Below are positions 48,099 to 57,494 of a stretch of 64,000 bases of DNA, piece by piece. The stretch spans positions 23,407,585 through 23,471,584 of the forward strand of contig NC_067205.1 of assembly GCF_026262505.1 (NCBI RefSeq), in the 5' to 3' direction. The position numbers and the translations under genes were made by a program. Position 1 is the stretch's first letter, and the number at the start of each line of letters is the position of its first letter. Under the pieces are notes generated by a model. It ran no database searches, was not told the DNA's origin, and saw only the letters and a list, made by a program, of their open reading frames with translations. This DNA comes from Trichomonas vaginalis G3 (taxonomy: Eukaryota; Parabasalia; Trichomonadida; Trichomonadidae).

Positions 48099-50035
48099 TT
48101 CATTTTTTTAAAAATTAATTTTTTGTTAGAGATAAGAGCTAAAACTCGGTAAACAACTTCTTTATGTCTAGAAAATTCTATCTTGCCTTTTATTTTTTTC
48201 TCGCTGTGAAACGTATTCGGTCATTTTTTTAAAAATTAATTTTTTGTTAGAGATAAGAGCTAAAACTCGGTAAACAACTTCTTTATGTCTAGAAAATTCT
48301 ATCTTGCCTTTTATTTTTTTCTCGCTGTGAAACGTATTCGGTCATTTTTTTAAAAATTAATTTTTTGTTAGAGATAAGAGCTAAAACTCGGTAAACAACT
48401 TCTTTATGTCTAGAAAATTCTATCTTGCCTTTTATTTTTTTCTCGCTGTGAAACGTATTCGGTCATTTTTTAAAAATTAATTTTTTGTTAGAGATAAGAG
48501 CTAAAACTCGGTAAACAACTTCTTTATGTCTAGAAAATTCTATCTTGCCTTTATTTTTTTTCGCTGTGAAACGTATTCGGTCATTTTTTTAAAAATTAAT
48601 TTTTGTTAGAGATAAGAGCTAAAACTCGGTAAACAACTTCTTTATGTCTAGAAAATTCTATCTTGCCTTTTTTTTTTTCTCGCTGTGAAACGTATTCGGT
48701 CATTTTTTTAAAAATTAATTTTTTGTTAGAGATAAAGAGCTAAAACTCGGTAAACAACTTCTTTATGTCTAGAAAATTCTATCTTGCCTTTTATTTTTTT
48801 CTCGCTGTGAAACGTATTCGGTCATTTTTTTAAAAATTAATTTTTTGTTAGAGATAAGAGCTAAAACTCGGTAAACAACTTCTTTATGTCTAGAAAATTC
48901 TATCTTGCCTTTTATTTTTTTCTCGCTGTGAAACGTATTCGGTCATTTTTAAAAATTAATTTTTGTTAGAGATAAGAGCTAAACTCGGTAAACAACTTCT
49001 TTATGTCTAGAAAATTCTATCTTGCCTTTTATTTTTTTTCTCGCTGTGAAACGTATTCGGTCATTTTTTTAAAAATTAATTTTTTGTTAGAGATAAGAGC
49101 TAAAACTCGGTAAACAACTTCTTTATGTCTAGAAAATTCTATCTTGCCTTTTATTTTTTTCTCGCTGTGAAACGTATTCGGTCATTTTTTTAAAAATTAA
49201 TTTTTTGTTAAGATAAAGCTAAAACTCGGTAAACAACTTCTTATGTCTAGAAAATTCTATCTTGCCTTTTATTTTTTTTCTCGCTGTGAAACGTATTCGG
49301 TCATTTTTTTAAAAAATTAATTTTTTGTTAGAGATAAGAGCTAAAACTCGGTAAACAACTTCTTTATGTCTAGAAAATTTCATCTTGCCTTTTATTTTTT
49401 TCTCGCTGTGAAACGTATTCGGTCATTTTTTTTAAAAATTAATTTTTTGTTAGAGATAAGAGCTAAAACTCGGTAAACAACTTCTTTATGTCTAGAAAAT
49501 TCTATCTTGCCTTTATTTTTTTCTCGCTGTGAAACGTATTCGTCATTTTTTTTAAAAAATTAATTTTTTGTGTAGAGATAAGAGCTAAAAACTCGGTAAA
49601 CAACTTCTTTATGTCTAGAAAATTCTATCTTGCCTTTTATTTTTTTCTCGCTGTGAAACGTATTCGGTCATTTTTTTAAAAATTAATTTTTTGTTAGAGA
49701 TAAGAGCTAAAAACTCGGTAAACAACTTCTTTATGTCTAGAAAATTCTATCTTGCCTTTTATTTTTTTCTCGCTGTGAAACGTATTCGTCATTTTTTTAA
49801 AAATTAATTTTTTGTTAGAGATAAGAGCTAAAACTCGGTAAACAACTTCTTTATGTCTAGAAAATTCTATCTTGCCTTTTATTTTTTCTCGCTGTGAAAC
49901 GTATTCGGTCATTTTTTTAAAAATTAATTTTTTGTTAGAGATAAGAGCTAAAACTCGGTAAACAACTTCTTTATGTCTAGAAAATTCTATCTTGCCTTTT
50001 ATTTTTTCTCGCTGTGAAACGTATCCGCGGGGTCA
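48088..50035 (+). repeat. 121-bp satellite, about 16 units
   Basis: Unit AAACGTATTCGGTCATTTTT, then TTAGAGATAAGAGCTAAAAC, TCGGTAAACAACTTCTTTAT, GTCTAGAAAATTCTATCTTG and CCTTTTATTTTTTTCTCGCT. Units are nearly identical and differ mainly in homopolymer length, which suggests recent amplification (or read errors). Open frames within it are repeat artefacts. The unit contains the 33-bp inverted core found at both ends of the integrase transposon. Confidence 0.95.
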
Positions 50036-50060
50036 NNNNNNNNNNNNNNNNNNNNNNNNN
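50036..50060. other. Assembly gap, 25 N
   Basis: Exactly 25 N at the end of the 121-bp array; array length and the link to the right-hand sequence are therefore uncertain. Confidence 0.99.
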
Positions 50061-50751
50061 AGAATTTAAGTTGTAACCATTCGAACTTGACAGCTTGCAA
50101 TTCCTTCAATTGCATTCAAAATGTCTGATGGAGTCAACCATTTGTTCTCTCTTTGTAGTCTTGAAAGCGTCAAGAAGTTTTGCGGCTGTTTGTTCATTGC
50201 ATGTGCATAGTAAATGTGACCATCCAAATCTGTTATGGTCAATCTGAGATTGTGTCGCTTTCTTATTTCCGTCTTGAATTGCAGCAATACAACCCCATGA
50301 AGCCTTCTTTGTTCTTTCCTTCGTCAAAGTTTACTGTAAAGGTTCGACCAGATGTAATTTGACTTCTAACTTCACGATAACTTTTCTATGCAATCTTGTT
50401 CTTTCCATGGGAGCATGTGCGTCTTCACCTTTCCTTTTTCCTTCTCAAAGGATGCAATTGTTCGTCATGTTTCCAGTAGAATCTGGCAAAGCGTCGTGTC
50501 CTTCAACTTGAGGTTCACTAACATCGAAAGGCATGTCATAAGACGTTCTTCTTCTAACCTCTCTAGTCCGTTTGGATAATTGGCAACGTGCTGTTTCCAA
50601 ATCCATTTCGTAGCGAAGACCAGACAATTTGTCATAGACTTTTATGGGTCTTCCCTTCCTATATTTAAAATTCTTCGAAACTCTCCAACCAATATCTTTG
50701 TAACTCTGCTTTTATTCTAGCAGACTTTCTATCCATTCTATATGGGGGCAT
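50061..50751 (-). pseudogene. Decayed Maverick-like gene, 3' part missing in the gap
   Basis: ATG 50751 (MPPYRMDRKSARIKAEL). After a frame change near 50710 the reading SYKDIGWRVSKNFKYRKGRP leads to IKVYDKLSGLRYEMDLETAR and QLSKRTREVRRRTSYDMPFD, then stops; a third frame carries KERTKKASWGCIAAIQDGNK. Basic, no recognised domain. The region upstream of ATG (GACAGAAAAGTGACAA ... AAAAAGTGATATTT) matches words at 59107-59180 near the Mav2 end, so this is likely a Maverick end fragment. Confidence 0.5.
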
Positions 50752-50903
50752 TTTTGTTATATACGAAAACGATGAAAACGGTTTGACAGAAAAGTGACAA
50801 CTTTACGTGTCAAAAATATAAAAAGTGATATTTTATTCATCATTATCTTCTTCATAATTTATTTCATATTCTTCGTTTACCAACAAAGATGGGAATGTGA
50901 ACA
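50752..50903. other. Maverick-end-like AT-rich sequence
   Basis: Contains GACAGAAAAGTGACAA and ATAAAAAGTGATATTT, also present upstream of the methyltransferase gene at 59107-59180. Ends at the first cloverleaf unit. Confidence 0.5.
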
Positions 50904-52608
50904 ATTGCGGGCAATTTTTAGCCATTTTGGCTTGGAACTAGAGCCTGCGAGGTACATGGATAGTATCAGTACCTCACAGGCTCTAGTTCTCTATATGGCG
51001 CCGAGAAATTTTGGTGAAATGTGGTCGCATTTCACCAAATTTTTTTCGGCGCCATAGGATGAATTGGAGGGTGAGAGATATTATTTCATACAATACTACT
51101 CTCACCTCCAATTCCCAGCCAAAATGGCTAAAAATTGCCCGCAATGTGAACAATTGCGGGCAATTTTTAGCCCATTTGGCTTGGAACTAGAGCCTGCGAG
51201 GTACATGGATAGTATCAGTACCTCACAGGCCTAGTTCCTATATGGCGCCGAGAAATTTTGGTGAAATGTGGTCGCATTTCACCAAAATTTTTTCGGCGCC
51301 ATAGGATGAATTGGAGGGTGAGAGATATTATTTCATACAATACTACTCTCACCCTCCAATTCCCCAGCCAAAATGGCTAAAATTGCCCGCAATGTGAACA
51401 ATTGCGGGCAATTTTTAGCCATTTTGGCTTGGAACTAGAGCCTGCGAGGTACATGGATAGTATCAGTACTCACAGGCTCTAGTTCTCTATATGGCGCCGA
51501 GAAATTTTGGTGAAATGTGGTCGCATTTCACCAAAATTTTTCGGCGCCATAGGAAATTGGAGGGTGAGAGATATTATTTCATACAATACTACTCTCACCC
51601 TCCAATTCCCAGCCAAAATGGCTAAAAATGCCCGCAATGTGAACAATTGCGGGCAATTTTTAGCCATTTTGGCTTGGAACTAGAGCCTGCGAGGTACATG
51701 GATAGTATCAGTACCACAGGCTCTAGTCTCTATATGGCGCCGAGAAATTTTGGTGAAATGTGGTCGCATTTCACCAAAATTTTTTCGGGCCATAGGATGA
51801 ATTGGAGGGTGAGAGATATATTATTTCATACAATACTACTCTCACCCTCCAATTCCCAGCCAAAATGGCTAAAAATTGCCCGCAATGTGAACAATTGCGG
51901 GCAATTTTTAGCCATTTTGGCTTGGAACTAGAGCCTGCGAGGTACATGGATAGTATCAGTACCTCACAGGCTCTAGTTCTCTATATGGCGCCGAGAAATT
52001 TTGGTGAATGTGGTCGCATTTCACCGAACACCCAAAATTTTTTCGGCGCCATAGGATGAATTGGAGGGTGAGAGATATTATTTTCATACAATACTACTCT
52101 CACCCTCCAATTCCCAGCCAAAATGGCTAAAAATTGCCCGCAATGTGAACAATTGCGGGCAATTTTTAGCCATTTTGGCTTGGAACTAGAGCCTGCGAGG
52201 TACATGGATAGTATCAGTACCTACAGGCTCTAGTTCTCTATATGGCGCCGAGAAATTTTGGTGAAATGTGGTCGCATTTCACCAAAATTTTTTCGGCGCC
52301 ATAGGATGAATTGGAGGGTGAGAGATATTATTTCATACAATACTACTCTCACCCTCCAATTCCCAGCCAAAATGGCTAAAAAATTGCCCGCAATGTGAAC
52401 AATTGCGGGAATTTTTTAGCCATTTTGGCTTGGAACTAGAGCCCTGCGAGGTACATGGATAGTATCAGTACCTCACAGGCTCTAGTTCTCTATATGGCGC
52501 CGAGAAATTTTGGTGAAATGTGGTCGCATTTCACCAAAATTTTTTCGGCGCCATAGGATGAATTGGAGGGTGAGAGATATTATTTCATACAATACTACTC
52601 TCACCCTC
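50904..52608. repeat. Cloverleaf satellite: ~7 units of nested palindromes
   Basis: Units begin (ATTGCGGGC) at 50904, 51153, 51401, 51646, 51894, 52152 and 52402; the last lacks its final arm. Each unit has an outer arm A (ATTGCGGGCAATTTTTAGCC, then ATTTTGGCT; 29 bp), whose exact complement ends the unit. Inside it are three hairpins: B around GAACTAGAGCCTGCGAGGTA (21 bp, one mismatch), C around TGGCGCCGAGAAATTTTGGT (about 26 bp, 1-2 mismatches) and D with AATTGGAGGGTGAGAG (16 bp, exact). The end arm of one unit and the start arm of the next also pair. GC content is above the surroundings. Open frames across it are artefacts. Confidence 0.93.
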
Positions 52609-52667
52609 AATTTTAATTACTTAAACTTCATTCTATTTTTTGACATTGTAAATGTCACTTTTACTGA

Positions 52668-52690
52668 AGATCTGACACAATGTCAGATCT
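52668..52690. repeat. Perfect 10-bp palindrome
   Basis: AGATCTGACA, CAA, TGTCAGATCT. It lies in the AT-rich region just right of the cloverleaf array. Confidence 0.75.
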
Positions 52691-52872
52691 CTTTTTTTCG
52701 TATATAAATACCAGCTAATGAAGTTGACTTGGTTTAGTTTGGAAACTAAACTTTGGTTTTGGTTTAGTTTCATTTTTGGTTTTTCTTCTTCTATCGGTTT
52801 TTCGTCACTTTTCGGTCCTCTGACTTTACTTCACTTGCAGGAACAGTTGTGTCGTCAAAATCTTCATAAATA

Positions 52873-53244
52873 TCATATGCCATTTGTTTTTGTTTTCCTT
52901 TCAACTTTTTGTTTGTTGTAAAGTTTAGAATATTTCGACTCTAAGTCAATGAGATGTTCTATAATGAACTGTTGGTCAGTGAAGTAAACTTTTCCATCTG
53001 TTGTCTCGAAAGCTCCTTCAGACTTCAATATTTTATTTGTGAGAGTCTGTTTCTTTTTGAGATACTAGCCGTTCCATTTCTATGAAAAGTGACTTTAATA
53101 GTTAGGGTTTGTATTTTCCAGACCTGGCACTTTCTATTATTGAATTTTTTCTCTTCATCTGTAAGTTCTTTGACAGGTTTTGACAATGGTCTGAACTTTT
53201 TGTTTGTGGTGTCAAATCTTACCGTTTTCAACTTCTTCGGTCAT
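52873..53244 (-). pseudogene. Decayed small Maverick gene
   Basis: ATG 53244 (MTEEVENG), one frame change to TVRFDTTNKKFRPLSKPVKE and VWKIQTLTIKVTFHRNG, then another to TNKILKSEGAFETTDGKVYF and FIIEHLIDLESKYSKLYNKQ, stop TGA at 52873-52875. The three segments would give about 120 residues. No family recognised. Confidence 0.5.
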
Positions 53245-53263
53245 TTCATCTCAGTAAAAAATT

Positions 53264-53404
53264 TTAGTTTGGTTTGTTTTCAACTGGTTGTTGTTGTGGA
53301 GGTGGGATGGTTCCTTTAATAATATCATTCAGTTTCACATGCTGAGCCTGACTATATGGTATCGGTTTAAATGCTGGAAGCCGACAAATCCATCTTGAAC
53401 TCAT
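53264..53404 (-). CDS. Very small Pro/Gln-rich Maverick protein
   Basis: 46 residues: MSSRWICRLPAFKPIPYSQA then IIKGTIPPPQQQPVENKPN. ATG is preceded by weak A/T-rich DNA; the next gene starts 20 bp downstream on the same strand. Below 50 residues, so uncertain, but the frame has the codon bias of its neighbours. Confidence 0.45.
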   Translation of the reverse strand: MSSRWICRLPAFKPIPYSQAQHVKLNDIIKGTIPPPQQQPVENKPN

Positions 53405-53488
53405 TTGTCTCAATGCTGCATTGTTCATTTCATCTCAATAAAAAACTTTACATTCCCCACGTTTGAGGCGGTTGAGGTTGGTTATTGT

Positions 53489-53848
53489 TTACCCACTGTT
53501 GTGCATGTTATATCCTCTGTTAAAGAATCTTTCACCTTGGTCCATATAGTGTCCTGCTTGGTTATAGTAGTCATTTGCTTTGTTATAATAGTTTCCTGCT
53601 TGTCTTCCTACATTGTCCATCCATCCTTGAACTTTTCCTCTTGTTTCAGGATTTGGAATAAGATTTGTTGCATCTCGTGATACATCCCAACCTTTCTGTA
53701 CAGTTTGTATAATAGGTTGTGCTTTCTCTTTAAGTATACCTAATGTACTCAAAATCTTCCTTCCAACTCCAAATACACCTCTGGCTATTGTTCCCACTGC
53801 GGGTAAAAATCTAGATGCGACTCCTGCTAATGTGCCAAATAAACCCAT
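53489..53848 (-). CDS. Amphipathic minor virion protein candidate
   Basis: 119 residues. The N-terminal MGLFGTLAGVASRFLPAVGT is hydrophobic-amphipathic with Gly and basic residues, followed by helical segments and an Asn/Gly/Tyr-rich end (NYYNKANDYYNQAGHYMDQG). This resembles membrane-active minor capsid proteins of adenovirus-like lineages, by pattern only. It diverges from the integrase gene with a 17-bp spacer. Confidence 0.6.
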   Translation of the reverse strand: MGLFGTLAGVASRFLPAVGTIARGVFGVGRKILSTLGILKEKAQPIIQTVQKGWDVSRDATNLIPNPETRGKVQGWMDNVGRQAGNYYNKANDYYNQAGHYMDQGERFFNRGYNMHNSG

Positions 53849-53865
53849 TTCTTATAGGGTAAAAA
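53849..53865. promoter_or_regulatory. 17-bp divergent promoter region, minor protein / integrase
   Basis: TCTTATAGGGTAAAAA-type spacer (17 bp); the minus-strand reading TTTTTTACCCTATAAG contains the T-run box used by other Maverick genes. Confidence 0.45.
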
Positions 53866-54824
53866 ATGACGAATCCGAACAAGGACCCCTATGTTTCTAA
53901 AGCGACAAAGAAAGCACACATGATAAAAATCTTTAGTTCAACACCAAATGCTTGGTTTATGGATATCTTGGAAAACATTCCGAGGTATAGAGAAGATGGA
54001 CCACCATACTGGTTAATATTTGTTGGTCAAAACACAAGATACTGTGAAGCCATACCATTACAGTCCAAAGCTATTTTAGATATCTTAGCAGCTTTGACAA
54101 TATTCGTTGACAAATACCATCCAACAAAACTGACATCTGACTGTGAAAGTTCTTTCAAATCAGATGATGTAAAAAACTATCTGCGTTCAAAAAATGTAAA
54201 CCAATATTTCATTGTCGACCAAAACCATTCTGCTCTTGGTGTCATTGACGGATGTATAAAAATGTTAAGAGACTTAAACCAACCACAAGGTGGTGAAGCA
54301 AATGAAATGTCATATGACGACAAATATAGACACTTCTCCCAGGCAAAGATGAGACAAGTTTTAAATATTTACAATAACCGTAAACAAAAAGGTTTGGGAA
54401 ACCACTCCCCCGAAGAAATAAAAAACAACCCTGACTTAGAGAAAGACTATATATTTAATAATTTAGTCAAAAGAGACAAACAAGAAAGAATGCCGGGCTT
54501 AAACTTCAGAAAGGTGACAAAGTAAAAAAAAGAAATACCTAAACGCGACCCATATGAAAATACTATTGACTATGACAACAATGGGAACTCGACAGGTACT
54601 CACATTCGTGTTCGTAAAAATAGAAGAAAGTATACAAGAAATTATATGAAGTTTTAGGCAAACATGGCAAAATGTACACACTGCAAGCAGAAGATAAAAC
54701 TACTATTGTCAGACCTCGTTTCAAACTTGTCAAAGTTCAAGGTGGTATACTTTCAAAGACAGTTCCTAACAAATATAAGACAACTCCTGACGAATATGCT
54801 AAAGAAGTTGAAAATGACGACTAA
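53866..54824 (+). pseudogene. Maverick integrase, frameshifted in the C-terminal third
   Basis: The first 219 residues hold an intact DDD core: Asp33 (WFMDILENI), Asp92 (LTSDCESSF) and Asp128 (HSALGVIDGC), the last two 35 residues apart. It stops at 54525 in a run of A; other frames continue with IPKRDPYENTIDYDNNG and TGTHIRVRKNRRKYTRN, then YEVLGKHGKMYTLQAEDKTT and RPRFKLVKVQGGILSKT to TAA at 54822-54824. The tail is the SH3/chromo-like DNA-binding part. At least two indels, the first in an A7-9 run, so a sequencing error is possible there. Confidence 0.85.
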
Positions 54825-56623
54825 GCAATTCTATACCATGCGTAAACTGTCATGTAAGGTGGCATGTATTCTTTACTTTGTCCCGTTGTTTGTGTATATC
54901 CTGAAATGAAATGTGTATGGTTTCCTTCTCCCTGCGTGTCATCCCAGTAACAATTTATAGCAAACTTAACGTCGTCTTTAACATCATATCCTTTACCTTT
55001 TGTCATTCCTGACCAATCCCAATATCTATGCTTATGCCAACCTGCTTGAGATGTACTTAAATCTATGTAATGACTGTGTGCAGGTAAATTTTCACCTGAA
55101 ATCGTTTTACTTCCACCTGTTTCCTTTGAAGAGTTTGCATAATACAAAAACCTGTCGACTATTTGTTCCCATGCACCAACACCAAACATTACTTGAGGAC
55201 CTCTTGCATCCATAGATGTATAAATAGAACCTACTGGGTTCATTAAATCAAACATATGAGATATTATAGGATTGTCTCTTTTGAACTTAAAATATAGTGC
55301 AACTATTTCAGGTTTCTTCTGGTTTGTGTCAGAATATTTTTTATAATATAATCTTATGTTTTCAGGGTAGGTAAAATCTTGACTATAATATTTATTTCTG
55401 TCATCTGTATAATAATATACTATTCTCGTTTTTTCTATTGCATTATATCTTTTATATCTATAATAATCTAAATATAATGTTAGCTTTTGTTCATCTACAT
55501 GTGGTGTTCTGTCGTCATCTCCATAGTCATAATAATATGGTGCTGGAGCTGGGTCAGGCAATGTCATATCTGCCATTTCATAAACTCTTAAATATTTCTT
55601 TTGTTCGTCTCCATATAAGTTTAAGTAGCAGTTGTTGTCTAATGGAACTTTAACTTGTGTACCATCATTCTTTTTATAGCTTACATACATTTCATTGTTA
55701 TTTTTCGGAATGAGTTTATACCGTGTACCATTTTCTAAGGACTGTACCAACTGCCATCTAAAATATTTATTTTCTTTATTGACAGAAAAGTCACCAACAA
55801 TAGTTTCAATATTTTTTGTTCCTATCAAACTTTGGTATATTTCATTGACATATGTTTTATCTGCTTTATTTTCAAGGCTAACGTTTAAGTTTGTAATATC
55901 AGATATAGAATGTGTATGTCCAACGTCACTTTTCCTGTTTAAGGTTTCTTGTAAGTTTGTAATATCAGATATAGAATGTGTATGTCCAACGTCACTTTTC
56001 CTGTTTAAGGTTTCTTGTAAGTTTGTAATATCAGATATAGAATGTGTATGTCCAACGTCACTTTTCCTGTTTAAGGTTTCTTGTAAGTTTGTAATATCAG
56101 ATATAGAATGTGTATGAGTCTTATCTGCTTTTGTCTCTAATGTTTCCTTAAGACTTGGTATTTGGTTAATATAATGTATATGAGTCTTTTTAGAATATTC
56201 GTTTTCAGCTCTTGTCACTTCACTTGACATTTTATTGTCAACATATGTTTTGTCTGCTAGTTCAGGATGAGTATGTTCTTTTGTTGCATAAGCATTGTTA
56301 GCTCTTTCTTCTTCTTTTGCTATTGCATCGTCTACATATTCTTTGTCAGCTTTGTTGTCAACATCTGCTTTCAAAAGAAGTTCATTTATAGGTTTCTCGT
56401 TTAAAGTTCCTTTTGTTGGATTTATACAGACAGTATTGTTCTTATTGTCTTGAAATAGAAACTCATCTGTCATTGGGTTTATTGTCAGTTTTAAGTCACC
56501 CCCTTTCAATGACTCAGATATCTTAGAATAGTTTGAAAAGTTTGTTGTGTTCTTATTTAGAGCTTGCATAATGAGTTGTCGGTTGTGTTGTATTTCTCTC
56601 ATAGACGCTGTTTCATTTGACAT
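54821..56623 (-). CDS. Fibre-like protein with 22-residue repeats and tail-collar-like tip
   Basis: 600 residues, intact. After an N-terminal head (SMREIQHNRQLIMQALNK) come coiled-coil-like segments each ending in KADKxHTH-type turns, and four 22-residue repeats (HTHSISDITNLQETLNRKSD; the 66-bp DNA repeats at ~55890-56115 are near-identical). A Tyr-rich insert follows (YYYDYGDDDRTPHVDE), then the tip NPVGSIYTSMDARGPQ, WEQIVDRFLYYAN, LPAHSHYID and MPPYMTVYAWYRIA, close to the tip of the Mav1 fibre. The design is that of phage short tail or fibre proteins. Probably a virion spike. Its stop overlaps the integrase stop on the other strand. Confidence 0.82.
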   Translation of the reverse strand: MSNETASMREIQHNRQLIMQALNKNTTNFSNYSKISESLKGGDLKLTINPMTDEFLFQDNKNNTVCINPTKGTLNEKPINELLLKADVDNKADKEYVDDAIAKEEERANNAYATKEHTHPELADKTYVDNKMSSEVTRAENEYSKKTHIHYINQIPSLKETLETKADKTHTHSISDITNLQETLNRKSDVGHTHSISDITNLQETLNRKSDVGHTHSISDITNLQETLNRKSDVGHTHSISDITNLNVSLENKADKTYVNEIYQSLIGTKNIETIVGDFSVNKENKYFRWQLVQSLENGTRYKLIPKNNNEMYVSYKKNDGTQVKVPLDNNCYLNLYGDEQKKYLRVYEMADMTLPDPAPAPYYYDYGDDDRTPHVDEQKLTLYLDYYRYKRYNAIEKTRIVYYYTDDRNKYYSQDFTYPENIRLYYKKYSDTNQKKPEIVALYFKFKRDNPIISHMFDLMNPVGSIYTSMDARGPQVMFGVGAWEQIVDRFLYYANSSKETGGSKTISGENLPAHSHYIDLSTSQAGWHKHRYWDWSGMTKGKGYDVKDDVKFAINCYWDDTQGEGNHTHFISGYTQTTGQSKEYMPPYMTVYAWYRIA

Positions 56624-56641
56624 TTTTATTATAGATAAAAT
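56624..56641. promoter_or_regulatory. 18-bp divergent promoter region, fibre / FPxxW gene
   Basis: TTTTATTATAGATAAAAT: reads TTTTTATTATAG on the plus strand (with the last base of the neighbouring codon) and TTTTATCTATAAT on the minus strand, so the T-rich box is present both ways. Confidence 0.55.
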
Positions 56642-57490
56642 ATGCTTCCAATAGAAAAAGAAAATTCTAGAGTTGCTACAACTAAACCATTAGATGAACT
56701 TTTTACTAATGTCGGTCAAAAGTTTGAGACAGATACCGTAAAGCATGAAGGCTATCGTTTTGACTACCCATTAAGATGGTTAAGAGACCCATCCGTCACA
56801 AAAGCTATTGGCTTTCGTAGAATGAAGTTCATTTCAGAAGCCATACATGGTTTCCCATTTACGGTCGGTTTTGAAGTTCGATACTATAACAAAGAAAAAC
56901 GTATGTATGAGAAATTTGAACAAGGAAAACTTTTACAAGTTAATTTGCTTATAAACTTAGAAACAACTCTTCAAGCTTTTCAAGAAAAAATAAACGATAT
57001 CTATATTGAATATGCAAACCAGTTTAACATTGACGAAGGAGAATACCATCTCGATATTATTTATGACAGGAAAAATGCAACTGTTAAAATCAATAAAATA
57101 GAAGACCTTGGAGAAAACGTTTATATTTCTACAAAATATAACAACTTGGCATGGTATAGATTTATGAGGATGTTAAATCAGCCTGCAGCATATCCAGTAC
57201 ACCCGGACTATTATGAAGTCGAAAAACCTAATGGAACATATGAAAATATTTTCGACCCAGATGCTATTATTGTTCATGCTTCATTTTCTGGTGCGCAAAA
57301 CTCTTTCTTATGTCTGATGAATGACTTTTACGAAAAACCTACAAAGTTATATGAACCGCCGAGTGGAAGTATTTCAGACTTTCAAGTATGGTTTACTACA
57401 GATGGAAGAAAAAGAATAATTCCATTATACCATGCGTTTTACTTAGAACTTAGTTTCATATACAACTACTATCGAACGATAAAAATATAA
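56642..57490 (+). CDS. Maverick structural paralogue (FPxxW family), intact
   Basis: 282 residues. FDYPLRWLRDPSVTKAIGFR (residues ~40-59) corresponds to YEYPRHWVEYVGGEKAIEIR in the Mav1 protein at 37093; IIVHASFSGAQNSFLCLMND plus YEKPTKLYEPPSG and the end RKRIIPLYHAFYLELSF match the same segments. Beta-rich, no catalytic residues. Here it diverges from the fibre gene, the place of the penton-like gene in Mav1. Candidate vertex or minor capsid protein. Confidence 0.7.
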   Translation: MLPIEKENSRVATTKPLDELFTNVGQKFETDTVKHEGYRFDYPLRWLRDPSVTKAIGFRRMKFISEAIHGFPFTVGFEVRYYNKEKRMYEKFEQGKLLQVNLLINLETTLQAFQEKINDIYIEYANQFNIDEGEYHLDIIYDRKNATVKINKIEDLGENVYISTKYNNLAWYRFMRMLNQPAAYPVHPDYYEVEKPNGTYENIFDPDAIIVHASFSGAQNSFLCLMNDFYEKPTKLYEPPSGSISDFQVWFTTDGRKRIIPLYHAFYLELSFIYNYYRTIKI

Positions 57491-57494
57491 TTTT

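Larger units (their letters stand above)
18015..50035. mobile_element. DDE-integrase transposon, expanded by two nested insertions
   Basis: Removing Mav1 (19054-39375 plus one TATAC copy) and the MULE-bounded segment (40078-48087 plus one 11-bp duplication) leaves one element. It has inverted ends related to a 121-bp repeat (about 1.4 units at 18015-18170 in reverse orientation; 40046-40077 joined to 48099-50035 forward) around a single integrase gene. Both sides share the inverted core CCGAATACGTTTCACAGCGA and the following A-rich bases (18084-18116 and 40046-40078, 33 bp). Outer boundaries are uncertain: the left fades near 18015 and the right ends at an assembly gap. Confidence 0.6.

Noticed and set aside
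48088..50035. CRISPR-like array
   Set aside because: Units are contiguous full repeats without unique spacers, and the organism is a eukaryote; it is a satellite.
50904..52608. tRNA-like cloverleaf gene or coding frames (for example MAPRNFGEMWSHFTK)
   Set aside because: Stems are 16-29 bp, far longer than tRNA stems; there are no tRNA boxes or anticodon loop. Coding frames break between units and translate the palindromes.
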